DNA of 64,000 nt from Diphasiastrum complanatum (GCA_029204225.1 CM055113.1:32014299-32078298), one strand, 5' to 3'; positions 22,499 to 34,552 are shown, counted from the stretch's first letter. The notes: a model not told the origin generated them from the letters alone. A program made the numbers and translations.

Positions 22499-23627
22499 TG
22501 TTGGCTCATTCTGACAAATCCCCAAGATACTCGACCAGAGCTACCCAAAGGGCACCTCTCACCTTAGATCGAGGAGGTCTCTAAAAAGACGAGATGAACG
22601 GAGACTGAGAGTGGAATATGAGAGCTGAGGAATACTAGTTAAGAACGACAAGCAAGAACTATGTAAGCCTCATGGTGAATTCTAAAAGATGGAATGATCA
22701 TGTAGTAACTAGTATTTCTAGGCAAAGTAATAAATGCAAGTAGACCCCTCTTAAAGAAAGTAGAGTGAGCCATCTTTTGATGGTGACCTCTAGTGGAGAG
22801 CATTATTCCACTTGTAATTTGTGAAATGTGGAAATGCCGCTAGGATGCCACCTAAGGAGCTCTCTTGTTTATTTAAGAGGCTCTCTCTTTGTAGAAGAGA
22901 AGATTTTTGTGTAATGTACCTACTCCATGTCCAAATGAGAAGAGGTGCATCCTTTGAGCTCCTTGATCATGCTTGTTTCTTGAGTGATGCATTCATGATC
23001 TTGCCCTTCTATCCTTTGTGTGTGATTGTGGAACATAGAGTGAATTAGTTTTCCTATTTTCTTGTGGATTAATGTAGGAATTAGTATCCAGGTAAACTAA
23101 ATAGGCTGGATTTGTGATGTGAATCTTGCATATCTTCTTATAGTGCAGTTCTTGATGTTCTTGGGTTGTCCAAGAATCAAGAGATGAGTGTTTCTTGATT
23201 TTTGGACTATTAAAATGTTGTTAGATTAGTTTCTTGTTACAGTTCCATAGATTAAGGTATGTGTAGTATAGTTTTAATTTTTAGGATATGATTGAAACTC
23301 GTTTTTGCAGTAGTAGAGTAGGATTTCAATCACTGTTCAACGGTTCTGCATGTTGATTTTATGGTTGAACATTTTGGCATGCATGATTGATTGATTGTGG
23401 TCATTTATGCATGTGCTTTCAGTGCAAGAGTGACCAATTTGAGTCTCCTCTGATAGGCAAAAAACTTAGATAGATACTTTTCTTCTGCCTGATTTGGGCT
23501 TGAAACAAAAACATGAACATCCAAGAAAATGCCCAAGAAGCCTGATAATAGGTAGAACCGTTCTTGAAACCATCAGAGGCAAGAAAGAGGAATCGATAGA
23601 TTCTTTGGAGAAGGAAATCTACCAACA
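22499..23627 (+). repeat. 5' LTR of the gag-only element
   Basis: Shares nearly its full length with 27606-28738, including GTGGAGAGCATTATTCCACT, GCATGCATGATTGA and CCAAGAAAATGCCCAAGAAG. A TATA-like TTTATTTAAGAG is near 22868. Confidence 0.95.
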
Positions 23628-23839
23628 TTTGGTATGTTGCCGCTTGCAAACTCATATTCTTACACGATCCATGTTGCAACGCTTCCTTTCATCGGATCCA
23701 TACAAGAAACATGACACATTTCCAGATCTATTCATAGCTCAAAACAACCTGCAATCACCCTCCACACGTTACATAACATCTCCTACGATCCTTTTGCCTC
23801 CTCCTCTACCCACAATATACCCATCCTCTGCACCCCTTT

Positions 23840-24400
23840 TGTATCCCATCGCAGTCGAGACCTCCTCCGTCACCATCTCAGCCAAGACCTCTTCCATCAC
23901 CATCTCAGCCAAGTCCTTCATTTCTCCCATCTCAACCGAGTCCCCCTTCTCTCCCATCTCAGCCAAGACCTTCTCCGTCACCGTCTCCGTCGAGCCCCTT
24001 TGTTCCGATCTCAACCAAGTCATTTTTGGACTCAATTTCGTTCAAGTTGTTTTTGGACTCAATTTCGATCGAGTCATTTTTGGACTCAATCTTGACCGAA
24101 TCATCATTTGAAATCTCAACCAAATTTTTGAACATCATCTCGATCGACGATTTTTTTCAATCTCAACTGATGTTTTTTGGTCACGATCTTGACCGAAGGT
24201 TTTGGTTAAGGTCTTGACCGAGGACATTGTTCAAGGTCTCGAATGAGGGCACTGGTTAAGGTCTCGACCGAGGGCTTTGGTTAAGGTCTCCACTGAGGGC
24301 ACTGGTTAAGGTCTCGACCGAGGCCTTTGGTTAAGGTCTCGACCGAGGGCATTGGTTCAAATCTTGACCAAGGCAATTAGATCAAATATCGACTGGATCA
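23840..24400 (+). repeat. Tandem short repeats in the leader of the gag-only element
   Basis: Three related arrays. CATCTCAGCCAAGACCTC-type units of 27-33 bp run through 23850-24000. TTTTTGGACTCAATTTCG recurs about every 30 bp at 24020-24100. GGTTAAGGTCTCGACCGAGG units of about 25 bp, several degenerate, run from about 24190 to 24380. All lie between the 5' LTR and gag, in the untranslated leader. Confidence 0.85.
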
Positions 24401-24811
24401 CTTAACTCCAATCTCGACCGGACCGAGATCTTTGATTGCGATTTCGACCGAACCACCAGCTTGATAGAGCCTTAGAGCTCAAAAAAAAAAAAAGGCTTGA
24501 GCACCAAAAAAATTTAAATAAAAATAAAACTTATACCAATAGAAAGCCCTTCTGATACCAAAAAAAAAAGCCCTGAAAAATCAAAAAACACAAAAACACC
24601 AAAAATCCATACAAAACACAAAAATATACAACAGTACACAATGGACCACCATACCGATCCTGAAATTCCAGAAGATTATCCATAAGAAATAAGGTCTCCT
24701 ACAGTTGAACAAATTAAATGTCATAGGTTCTACTGAATGTAGTCCCAAATACACTAGCCATCCACAAACCCATTAGAGGGACAAGAACCTGATAGAGCCG
24801 AGTCTTGATGA

Positions 24812-25486
24812 GCACGAGCCCATGTTCATTGTGTGGAAACATCACATGGCAGAAGACACCTGAATGGAGCTTTTGCCACTCACGGAGCTCATTTTGAGAA
24901 GAGGACACCCAAGCTGGATCTATCCAAGTTTGATGGTAGTCCGGACCCTCAAAGATTCTTGCAAATCTTTGAGAATGCGTGTGATGTGTATGGCGAAACA
25001 TTTGCCGATGCTATGGTCCAACTGTTTTCTATGACCATGATCGCTAAAGCATGTGACTGGTTTTTTAACCTTGATCGTGAAGATAAATTGGATTGGTCTA
25101 ATTTGAAAGAGTCCTTTACCAAACGTTTTAAGCCCTTTCATTTGATAGAGAGTCCTTTTGTCAAATTGAGTAACATCAAGATGGCAAAAGATGAACGTGT
25201 ACGAGACTATATTGAGCATTTCAAGCGCTTAAAAGGTCAAGTACAAGAACAACCCTCTGAACAAATGCTCATCATCTGGTTGACAGTCGGACTTCCACGA
25301 TTGATAAGACGCGAGCTTAAATCCAATGACGAATATACAAGCCTAAAATTAGCTATGTATGATGCCATCAAAGAAGAAGATGAGGGATCAGATGTTGATG
25401 AATCTAGGGAAAGGAATGCACCCCCTGCTCCTGTCCAAGAGTTGAAGCAGATCGAGGATACCCAAGATCAGCTTTGGAAATCATAG
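24812..25486 (+). CDS. Ty3/gypsy-type Gag of the non-autonomous element
   Basis: Open from a stop at 24809 to the stop at 25486, about 224 codons, without an ATG near its beginning; the original start is probably lost. The protein reads LDLSKFDGSPDPQRFLQIF, then LFSMTMIAKACDWFFNL, WSNLKESFTKRF and VRDYIEHFKRLKG. This is the retrotrans_gag domain: a W-F near the middle, then W-x-x-L-x-x-x-F-x-x-x-F. An acidic tail follows and the frame stops at WKS; a second open stretch of 64 codons resumes at 25493. There is no CCHC zinc knuckle in the frame. Gag forms the particle that packages RNA. It is decayed less than the neighbouring elements, with one long frame, consistent with a younger insertion. 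Confidence 0.85.
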   Translation, partial: ARAHVHCVETSHGRRHLNGAFATHGAHFEKRTPKLDLSKFDGSPDPQRFLQIFENACDVYGETFADAMVQLFSMTMIAKACDWFFNLDREDKLDWSNLKESFTKRFKPFHLIESPFVKLSNIKMAKDERVRDYIEHFKRLKGQVQEQPSEQMLIIWLTVGLPRLIRRELKSNDEYTSLKLAMYDAIKEEDEGSDVDESRERNAPPAPVQELKQIEDTQDQLWKS

Positions 25487-27605
25487 CTGGAATTGATTAA
25501 TCAACAACATCAACTGCAGATGGAGGAACTCTCCAAAGAGTTTCAAAATACCTTGAAGTCTATCCAATGCAGTATACCACATTTTCACTGCACTCTTGCA
25601 ATCTCAAATCTATATGTCTTTCCATTTTCTGATGAGATTTCCACTAATTGCATATCACAAAATAACTTTGAGAAATCGAAAATCTAGATAGTGATTCATT
25701 TATGAATCTCATAATTTGAAGAATACTAATGGGAATAGTATCTTATCCTTCTATGCATTTCAAGCCATATCTTACAATATCTATTATCAATGATAGATTT
25801 AATGTCACCAACACCGCCTTGTTTTGACAATGGCATCTCAGAGTTTTTCTCATTACTCTACAAGACCAATGGGATATTACAATTGTCAAGGTGTATTATC
25901 AATGTTGATGATTGAAAGTCTTGATATGACAAGTGCCATACAGTCTCACTCTCTATACCATGCATTTATTTCCTTGTTCCTCTTCATTCCTTTTGTGTGA
26001 TTGATTTTTGCATGAGAAATAGCTACTGTGCACAAGAGTCTTCGGCAGAGTATCTCAAGAACACATCTTCATTCATCTATCCATCCTTAGATTACCTTGT
26101 AAAGAGTACAGGATATTTGAGCATACTAAAACTTTCAGAAATCCAAGTCATGTCAGAGTTGATTCTTGTCTTTCATAGATATATTCATCTTCGAGTCATC
26201 TACAACAAGATCGAAATAAATTTAGATAAAATTTGTTCAATCTTTAGTCCAGTCACATGTGTTTCAACTGCGTATTCCAAATGCCGATCTAACCTTCCAC
26301 TGGAGCAGCCACATTGCTAGCAACACCATCAGCAAGATCGACAGCCAAGGTCATGAAACCAAAGATGTCAACAACAAGGCTAAGAAGGCAGATAGGCAAT
26401 CCAAAGTGACTCAATCAGAAGAAGTACCCCAATCACGATGAAGATTCTTCAGAAGATGGAAGTCCAAGCATTGGAAAATCAGTCTCTCTCTTCAACCAAC
26501 CCTATTGCCACAACATCTACATCCATTCTCATGCCTATTGCCTACATCATCTATTGTTGTCACCACCGCCACCATCTTTCTTTCATTTTTTGATTTTCCA
26601 TCATCTCGTTATCCATCTGAGAAATTTTTAGTCTTTTTAAACCCTGATAGTTTTGCCAAAGCGGCTAAGAGATCATTGCAAATGTCTTGTGGAGACCAAC
26701 TACCACCTACACTGGTTGGTCAGCCAGAAAAGATTTAAAAAGCAGGCAAAGTAGCTAGAAGACATAAGATAGTTGAGTCAGATCGATCTTGATCAAAAGA
26801 AACTCTTTGAAGCAATGATAGTTGAATCCTCTCTTATGAAGCCCGAAGAGATCCAAAAGTAACGGATCAAAAGAAAGAGCTGCAAAGAAAAAGAAAAGAT
26901 GAAGACAACCGTGAACCTACAAAACAAAGCGAGCTCCTCACCCAACAAGTGGTGGTCAAAGCTCGACATTGCAAGGGTCCAAGGCTGCAACTATAGAACT
27001 ATCGGTTCCTTCACCCTTCCACCAAGCCTTCATCATGTTTTCCTACCGTCACCAAACCATCTGTCCAACCCTATTCCTACCACCAATGTGTTGATAAGTC
27101 CAATTTCTTGAAGACTGTTAACCAAGATCTGCGCAACCTACCAATCGAAGATCTTCCTCTTCTCATCAAGGAAAGAGCATCGACAAGACTGGAACTTTGA
27201 TTGAGTGAAGAACTGTAGAACACCCAAAAGCATAATGGAGGATACAGACCTCCCAAAAGTTAGAACCTGCCACGAAATCAAAAGTGAAACCATCAATGGC
27301 GAATGCGAGTGATAAGACAAAGACACAAGAAAAGCACTCAGACATGCAAGTTGTAAAGCTACTGAGAGCCCTCCAATTTTAAGAATGTCAACCACTAACA
27401 ATAATAAGACATTTTGATTAAATTGCGAGAATTTGCAAAAGGTAGTTTTCTGGTAAAGACTGGCAGCAATAAGCACTTGGTTTTATGCAAGCGGGAGAAG
27501 ATCTACGCTTTTCCAAGTGACGATCGAAGATGTCAATATGGAAGCAGAGTGACATCATTCAATATGCATCGCAGTGGGTCTTGAAACACATTAGTGGTGG
27601 GATGA

Positions 27606-28738
27606 TGTTGGCTGATTCTAACAAATCCCCAAGATACTTGACCAGAGCTACCTAAAGGTCACCTCTCACCTTAAACCGAGGAGGTCTCTGAGAAGACGAG
27701 ATGAACGGAGACGGAGAGCCGAGGAATAATAGTTAAGAATGGCAAGCAAGAACTATGTAAGCCTCATGGTGAATCCCAAAAGATGGAATGACCATCTAGG
27801 AACTATTATTTCTAGGCAAAGTAATAAATGCAAGTAGACCCCTCTTAAAGAAAGTAGAGTGAGCCACCTTTTGATGGTGACCTCTAGTGGAGAGCATTAT
27901 TCCACTTGTAATTTGTGAAATGTGGAAATTCCACTAGGATGCCACCTAAAGAGCTCTCTTGCTTATTTAAGAGACTTTCTCTTTGTAGAAGAGAAGCTTT
28001 TTGTGTAGTGTACCTACTACACGTCCAAATGAGTAGAGCCTCCACGAGTTTTGGTACATGCTTTGAGCTCCTTGATCATGCTTGTTTCTTGCATGATGCA
28101 TTCATGATCTTGCCCTTCCATCCTTTGTGTGTGGTTGTGGAACGTAGAGTGGATTAGTTTTTCTGTTTTCTTATGGATTAATGTAGGAATCAGCATTTAG
28201 GTAAACTAAATAGGCTGGATTTGTGATGTAAATCTTGCATATCTTCTTGCAGTCCAGTTCTTGATGTTCTGGGCTATCCAAGAATCAAGAAATGAGTGTT
28301 TCTTGATTCTTGGATTGTTAAAATGATGTTAAATTAGTTTTTTGTTATAGTTCTGTGGATTAATGTATGTGTAGAGTAGTTTTAATGTTTAGGATATGAT
28401 TGAGACTCGTTTTTGCAGTAGAAGAGTAGGATTTCAGTCATTGTTCAACAATTTGGCATGTTGAATTTATGGTTGAACATTTTGGCATGCATGATTGACT
28501 GATTGTGGTCTTTTATGCATGTGCTTTCAGCAAGAGTGACCAATCTGAGTGTCTACTAACAAGCATAAAACTTAGAAAACGTAGATACTTCTCTTTTGCT
28601 TGATTTGGGCTTGAAACAAAGACATGAACATCCAAGAAAATGCCCAAGAAGCCTGATAATAGGCAGAACCATTCTTGAAAACATCAAAGGCAAGAAAGAG
28701 AAACCAACATATTCTTTGGAGAAGAGAATCTGCCAACG
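27606..28738 (+). repeat. 3' LTR of the gag-only element
   Basis: 1133 bp, roughly 90-95 percent like the 5' LTR by eye. It is preceded by the purine-rich stretch at 27594-27605 and followed by the CGGAC duplication. Confidence 0.95.
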
Positions 28739-28743
28739 CGGAC

Positions 28744-29369
28744 TCATATTCATCGGTAGTTGCTTCCTCCCACTCAAAAGAGGGTACAGGGGCCATTTCT
28801 GATAGTGGGATCTCCGGATATCCATCCACCACAACCCTGGTTTTTCCTCTACCAAAAAACAGTAAACCTACATGAATATCTACTGTGCAGTTGGTCAGTC
28901 TCAACCAAGGTCTCCCCAATAAAAGATAGTAGCTCTTGTATCCAACCAACCACCATTTGTATATAACATAGAAATCCACTGGTACAGTTCTTCGGACCAC
29001 TATAATCGGAACGGCTTTCATCTCTCCTTCAGGTCTAACCACAAAATTTTTAGCCAGTTTCAAAGTGGTTAAGGTGTTGGGCTCTAGATCTATCTCCAAT
29101 CCATCTACCAGTTCCAAACATACTATGTTTACTACTGATCCTGCATCAACCATGGCTCCTTGGATCACTAGGCCATCAATAGTAACATCTAATTTGGGGC
29201 AATATCTATCCAACATGGAGTTATCCACCTTACCCACTACGGGCGGTTCCAACTCCTCATACTCAAGTTCACCGATCTTATCATCTGTTTTACCTTTCGA
29301 CATACTATAGGTGATAACTATAGCAATTGCCACAACCCTACTTCTATTCTTAGGTTGTTCAAGGTGCAA
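28744..29369 (-). pseudogene. Ty3/gypsy protease region, 5' part of the split element
   Basis: On the minus strand: LDVTIDGLVIQGAMVDAGSV then VNIVC, the active-site Asp in DAGS (consensus DSGS), followed by KSYYLLLGRPWLR, the conserved C-terminal retropepsin motif ILGRPWL. The frame then passes ATTDEYESALAD and runs into the inserted LTR at 28743. Upstream to about 29800 lies a degenerate proline/lysine-rich gag-pro linker. Its continuation is the RT at 22493-21385. The rest of gag and the 5' LTR are missing, since sequence beyond 29830 is the inverted-repeat block. Confidence 0.85.
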
Positions 29370-29829
29370 CCAAGGTCGAGGCTTCCAATCCTTGGTCTGA
29401 GGTCTATGTCTTGAGCTCTCTTCACTATAGGTCTATTTTTGTAGGGTGCAATATCAGTTTTCTCTTAAATCCGTATTACTCTTGATGTTCTCTTAGCTTC
29501 CAATTTCTCCACTTCTCCAGGTTCTACTTCATTCTTGATGGGCTTGGGAAGAGGCTCCAAGATTGAGTCTATTTCTTTGGATGGGGCTGCTGTGGTGTCT
29601 ATTTTTTCTCTGGTAGTTCTTTTCCAAGATGTAGTAGGTACATCTATCTATGGTTTACTTTTGGTTACAACCAGAATTTATTCTTTTGCCTCCACAGGTC
29701 TATTTGTCTCGATCTTTATCAGGTTCATTGGGGGACGTTCATCTTCCATCTTGGCTTTTTCTTTGTCATGTGGTCGTAATATCGAAGGTCTATGTAGAAA
29801 ACTAACTGATCAATGATTCTCGGCAAAAT

Positions 29830-31092
29830 TTGAAAGTTTCTACAAAAGGTTTATGATCACACAAAGATTCACTACATAGCATATCTCTACATATATCACT
29901 TTATTTGTACACAGGTTCTCCCTCCATGAAGGTCCTCCACTTCCTGATCAAAGTTTCTCAAAATCCAAAGTTTATATATAAAAAATACATAAGTCAATTG
30001 AAACGAATACCATCGATACCATTGTTCTCAGAAATTTTACATTCCAACTGCAAAGTACCTATTCCAACTCACTGAGAAATTAGTAGGAATAAACTTATGA
30101 TTCAAATCTTTTTCCATCTTAGGCGACGAGACCGTATTGCCATGCCCGCTTTTTTGAAAAAATTGGCACCTTGGACAAGAGAAGTCAAGAATTTTTGGAC
30201 ATGAGTGTCCCATTCTTGGTTGTCCAATTTACAATTAATAAAGGAAATTTTAAATCAGAATCGTGAATTGTGACTAAAGCCTTATGGAATTCCACTTGGA
30301 ATCCAACTTAAATCACTGGTTTCATAGGTAGGACCTTTACCACAAGGAGGCTTTGCCGTCAAGAAACAACAAAACTGACAAGATATCTGCTTTTCCTTTG
30401 GGACGTTGTATAAGCTAAAATAGCTCGTCCAACGGTTTACCCAATCTTCTACAACTGCCGAGCTTTTAAGCTTTTTATTGGTGGAACATATTTCGGGTGA
30501 GAAGCCCAAGTTGTTAGAGTTAACAACTTATAATTGGTTAAAAAAGATTTTGCATTTGTATTTTACACTGTTAATTACTCTGATGAAGTTCTAAAACCGC
30601 CTTGCACAAAGTTTGCAAAAGCTCGTCAGAATTTAGGGTGTCATCGTTAATGAGTGATGCTGGGTGAATTTCGGTGTCCAACCTCACCGGAACTTCCATC
30701 TGTATCCATTTACTTGAAAATTGAAATTTTACGTTTAATTAACCCATTCATAATGGGTATAATTGTTCTTTAATAAAGCATTGTCTAGAAAAAACACGGT
30801 TCTAGTAGACGTACGTGCTTTTGTTTTACCAATTACACCAATGAATTTTCAAATAAAGTTTTAAGCAATAACAGTTCTTAAAAAAACATGTCAATGAGTC
30901 GAAATCTAATTAACACCATTTTGTAAGCCTGTTACCACTCATGGAAATATTAATTGTATTGCCACTTTACTAGTCTAAAAATGACTAAGAAAAGATGCTT
31001 ATGGGAAAAAACCTCATATAAAAAACCATCCCAGCCCAGTTCCTCAACTTCCTACCAATCACGCATTAAACAATAAGCTTTACAAAAAAATT
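29830..31092 (-). repeat. Inverted repeat arm block, right copy
   Basis: Reverse complement of 18105-19380, with the 75-codon ORF preserved on the minus strand (30509-30282). A run of 14 C at about 31102-31115 lies just beyond its outer end. Confidence 0.85.
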
Positions 31093-31699
31093 AAAGTGTA
31101 CCCCCCCCCCCCCCACCTCTCACATGCGTTCAAACAGCTAAACATGCATCATGCATTTGATATTCTAAAAGTCGACTTCTTCCTGAGATCATGAGGATTC
31201 TGCACATAAGCAATACATCCAAAAAAATTTAAATTCGATAAAGAAGGTTTGGTACCTGTCCAAACTTCGAATGATGTTTTGTCTGAGAGACCTTTAGTTG
31301 GACACCTGTTTTTTCAAGAAATGCAATGTCGGATTCTGAGATGTGGATTGACGTAATAACTAGTTAAGAATTCAAGCCATGAGCAAATTTGCATTTCATT
31401 TCATGTTCAAAAATGAATCTCACAAATCTAAAGTATGGAATGGAATAACTTATCATTGATCCAAATCTAAATGCAATAAAGTATGGAATGGAAGTAAAGA
31501 TTTGTTTAACTTTTCATTCATGCAAATGATTAATGAAAATAAGAAATGTTGAAGGATAAGTATCTCATGATGCTTAGCTTGTTTCTTCATCCAATTGTTT
31601 AATTGATTCACAAATGCTTTTCCAAGAACGCCACCCAAAAATAATGCGACAAAAATGCGTGCGCTATTTTTTAAGTTGTTTTTATTTTTTTTATTACCT

Positions 31700-32293
31700 A
31701 TTTTGAATGTCAGAATCCGACATAACTATATGTTGGACGTCGTATGTCTAGAAGTGGCATTATATTAACAGACGTTGGATTCAGACGTATTTCCAAGACA
31801 TCAAAATCTGATGTCCATTTATATGTCAGACGAACAACGGACGTCCAGAAGTGGCATTCTGTTAACAGATCGCATTTCAACATGTTTCTAGGATGTCAAA
31901 ATCCAACGTCCATTTATATGTCGGGTGGACGTCGGGGGACGTCGGGGGACGTCGGGCTTCCAGAGGTGGCATTCTGCTAACATACATCGGAATTCGACAC
32001 ATTAGAAATGTCTCAAATTTTGATGTCCAAGATTTTTTTTTTCTCAAATCCATGTTGGATCTGCCACGCCAGCTTAGATGTTAGATTCTGACGTCCATGC
32101 TGGATGTCGAATTCTGATGTCCACGTCGACACGACGGATTATGACGTCTACGTCGGATCCCAAAATTCGAACATCCAGATTCTTGTCTAGGAACCCAAAA
32201 ATCAACAAATGTCAGATTCCAACGTGTTTAAAATGTATCAGATCGTGATTTATGTCGCAAAACATGTCGCAAATCATGATGAGTGCTGTAGTG
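31700..32293 (-). repeat. CACTA subterminal repeat region and right terminus
   Basis: Many copies of GACGTC/ACGTCGG/TGTCGGAT-type words, including three GGACGTCGGG in a row near 31925-31955. It ends at 32293 with the complement of CACTACAGCACTC. A duplicated AGAAGTGGCATTCTGTTAACAG-like segment (31750, 31846, 31962) forms a roughly 100-bp tandem pattern. Confidence 0.75.
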
Positions 32294-32428
32294 AATGTCA
32301 CCACATCTCCGTCCTTGCGATGTTTGGGCTTTCTTGTGGAACTTATCTTCCAACAAAAAAACTTTGATTCACGTCTTTAATAGAAGAAAACAAGGGCTAC
32401 ACACCTTCCTAGAATTGGAAGTGTTGGT

Positions 32429-32430
<2 letters not shown>

Positions 32431-32500
<70 letters not shown>
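32431..32500. repeat. (TC)n microsatellite
   Basis: About 70 bp of uninterrupted TC just outside the CACTA right end. Confidence 0.95.
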
Positions 32501-32503
<3 letters not shown>

Positions 32504-33880
32504 TCTTACTCTTTGCATTTGATTGTTTTTTGGATTCATTTGATAGTGGTTTTTATGTAATGTTCTAAGGTAATTTTATTAGTAAGGTCACTTCCTAGGT
32601 CTTGTTGGATTGAGACAAATGTACTTGTTGAGAGTGGGGATCAGTTGTTTTCTTAGGCCAACTATGGAGTTTGCCAGCGGGTTCAAAAAAAAAACATTTT
32701 CTAAGAAGTCTCTCGAACCAAGAACAAATGTAATCAAGAAGGGATCAACAAGGCTTCAATGTGGTGAAAGATTATAAAAAATGTTGCAGTGTTGAATCAC
32801 ATTTTGCTCATTTTGTAATCTTGATATATCGGTTGAGGTGGTAAAAATCTAGCATTGTTCAGGCACAACTTGCCAATGTTTACTAGAGATCTGTTTATGA
32901 AATGTAAAATTGATTGAGCAGAGGTTGGAACCTTATAATAAGAGATGGTATACTACCTTAAACAGATCTAGTTATTCCGAGGCAAGCATCTGCAGACCGT
33001 AAACTGTATCAGAATGACATCCACTAGATAAATGTCTATGCTCTTTTGTTGTCAAGCAATCGATTTTTAATGTACTACAAAAAGTGTATTCTATGAATAG
33101 TAATATCCAAGAAACTGTAACATAGCTATGGATATCGACTACGAGTCAATGTTTATGGTAACATCGACCAATTACAAGTGGTTTTTCATTCCGATCCTTC
33201 AGATCCTAGATGTTAGTACATAGTTCAAGTTGCTCCTTGAAGTAAGAGAATTTTTGAAGATAGAGATGTCATGGAGGACATGGCACTGCTAGCTGATGCA
33301 ATGATGATGTTGAGCGTGATGTATCACCATCGGAATGATGCTTTATCTGAATTTTTTTTATCTTTTCAAAACTATAAGATAATTATTTGATTTTATTTGA
33401 TAGCAGTTATGTTTAAAAATATTATGTGATTATCAAATTGAAATATCTGCTGTTTTTTTGTAGCCCAAAAATGCCAAGGCTGCTGAGGAGTTGGATTGCC
33501 CTTCAAATTTCTTATCGAATATACAGAGGGCTAAAGAAAAAAGAATGAGGATCTAATTGAGATATATTTTCCCGCCATTGTTTGAGGATTATAAGACCTT
33601 CACTTACATGAAAACTCTCATGATTTACATGTCATATCCAATGGATTCTCACCCAAACTCTCACTCGAGGGATTAGTATTTTTTTTTTTAACAATATATA
33701 TATTTTTATAGTACATTTCTCAAGTTTCCATTGCTATGCGTAGGCTTGCTTGCAAGCTTGCACAATAGTGACGCACTGTGTGCAGTGATCTTCTTTAGCT
33801 AGCTACAGATTAAATAATTGTTGGAGGGTTTGCGAATCCCGAGGCAGCCATAGCCCTAGTTAATTAGTGAGAGGGATTTG
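32501..33880. other. No gene recognised
   Basis: AT-rich sequence without convincing ORFs, repeats or signals. Confidence 0.5.
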
Positions 33881-33884
33881 GCAC

Positions 33885-34534
33885 CCTGCGTATGTAAGTC
33901 CAACCCGATGATCACATAGTTATTTGATAATTAGAAAGTCAATAAAAGGACTTTCGGCCTTTTTGCGAGACTATTAATGTCGCAGGGCCTAAATGTCAAG
34001 TTAGTGAATAAAGTTGGGTCTCCCACCCAAATTGGTTCAAATTCAATTTCAAATTGGTTCCCTCCAATTTTGGATGGTTCCCACTCAATAGTTAGGGAGG
34101 TAGAAATGGGCCAATAGGATTTTGAGGCCAAGGCCCTCCTATCCACTATAAATAAGGGCAAACTCGAGTTGCTCCTCATGTTCAGATTTTCACTTCAATT
34201 TAAGCAGATTGGCTCTCTTATGGAATGGACTCGTGAATGTCCTTGCTCTCTATCATTTTTCCTCCATCTCTCATGCTTTTGTTTTGTTAATTGTTAGATC
34301 TGAATATTATTGGGATTGTATGAGTGTTAATGGATGTAGTGTTAATGCTTAGGGTTAATGGATGTTAGAGTTAGATGTGGATGTTCCATACATGCTAAAT
34401 TTTGAGATATGTTTTTGCTCTCATGGGATCGAACCTACGTGTGACAACTAACTTCATCTCCTTGATGCTAGATTGCTTGGATCTTGGGTTGAGGATAGGC
34501 TAGGAAATAAACCCGCTACAATTTTGACACCGTT
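33885..34534 (+). repeat. LTR with promoter, followed by a PBS
   Basis: Its first 420 bp match the inverted block 20985-21400. A TATA box TATAAATA sits at 34147-34154 in a CCACTATAAATAAGGGC context, typical of a plant LTR promoter. The block ends at about CGCTACA, followed within a few bases by TTTTGACACCGTTGTCGGGG. The 5' limit (TGTAAGTCC) is inferred from the mirror copy. There is no matching partner LTR downstream, so the element is truncated. Confidence 0.65.
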
Positions 34535-34552
34535 GTCGGGGAGCAATGCACT
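34534..34552 (+). promoter_or_regulatory. Primer binding site, tRNA-Asp type
   Basis: TTTGACACCGTTGTCGGGG resembles the plant PBS TTGGCGCCGTTGCCGGGG used by many gypsy elements. The mirror arm at 13300-13325 has the degenerate counterpart and then diverges, so the homology of the arms ends at this point. Confidence 0.6.

Larger units (their letters stand above)
22499..28738 (+). mobile_element. Non-autonomous LTR retrotransposon with gag only (TR-GAG-like)
   Basis: LTRs of 1129 and 1133 bp begin TGTTGGCT and end CCAACA (5') or the mutated CCAACG (3'). The 5-bp target duplication CGGAC lies at 22494-22498 and 28739-28743. A degenerate PBS-like TTTGGTATGTTGCCG follows the 5' LTR and a purine-rich GTGGTGGGATGA precedes the 3' LTR. 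The only coding signal is a Ty3/gypsy-type gag at 24812-25486. No protease, RT or integrase is seen in the 2.1 kb between it and the 3' LTR. This structure matches elements described as terminal-repeat retrotransposons with a GAG domain, which need another element's enzymes. It sits inside a minus-strand gypsy pol. Confidence 0.93.
19740..32293. mobile_element. Putative composite CACTA transposon carrying nested retroelements
   Basis: The left end CAATACAACACCCGCCACGA continues TTTGCGACGTG. The right end, read inward on the minus strand, is CACTACAGCACTCATCATGA then TTTGCGACATG. These align base for base as degenerate terminal inverted repeats. Both ends are followed by several hundred bp rich in (C)GACGTC words (19740-20130 and 31700-32293), typical of CACTA subterminal repeats. 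No transposase is recognisable inside. The expected 3-bp target duplication is not seen (TGC left, AAT right), so the ends may belong to two related elements. Confidence 0.5.

Noticed and set aside
23494..24111. 205-codon ORF at the start of the gag-only element
   Set aside because: It covers the end of the LTR and the tandem leader repeats. Its Ser/Thr/Pro-rich translation arises from the repeat units.
23840..24400. CRISPR-like array
   Set aside because: The units are contiguous and degenerate, without unique spacers, in a plant LTR element leader.
18694..30509. 75-codon ORF kept in both inverted blocks (18694-18921 and 30282-30509)
   Set aside because: Conservation is explained by duplication of the DNA. 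No domain, no promoter, and no bias of changes to silent sites that I can see.
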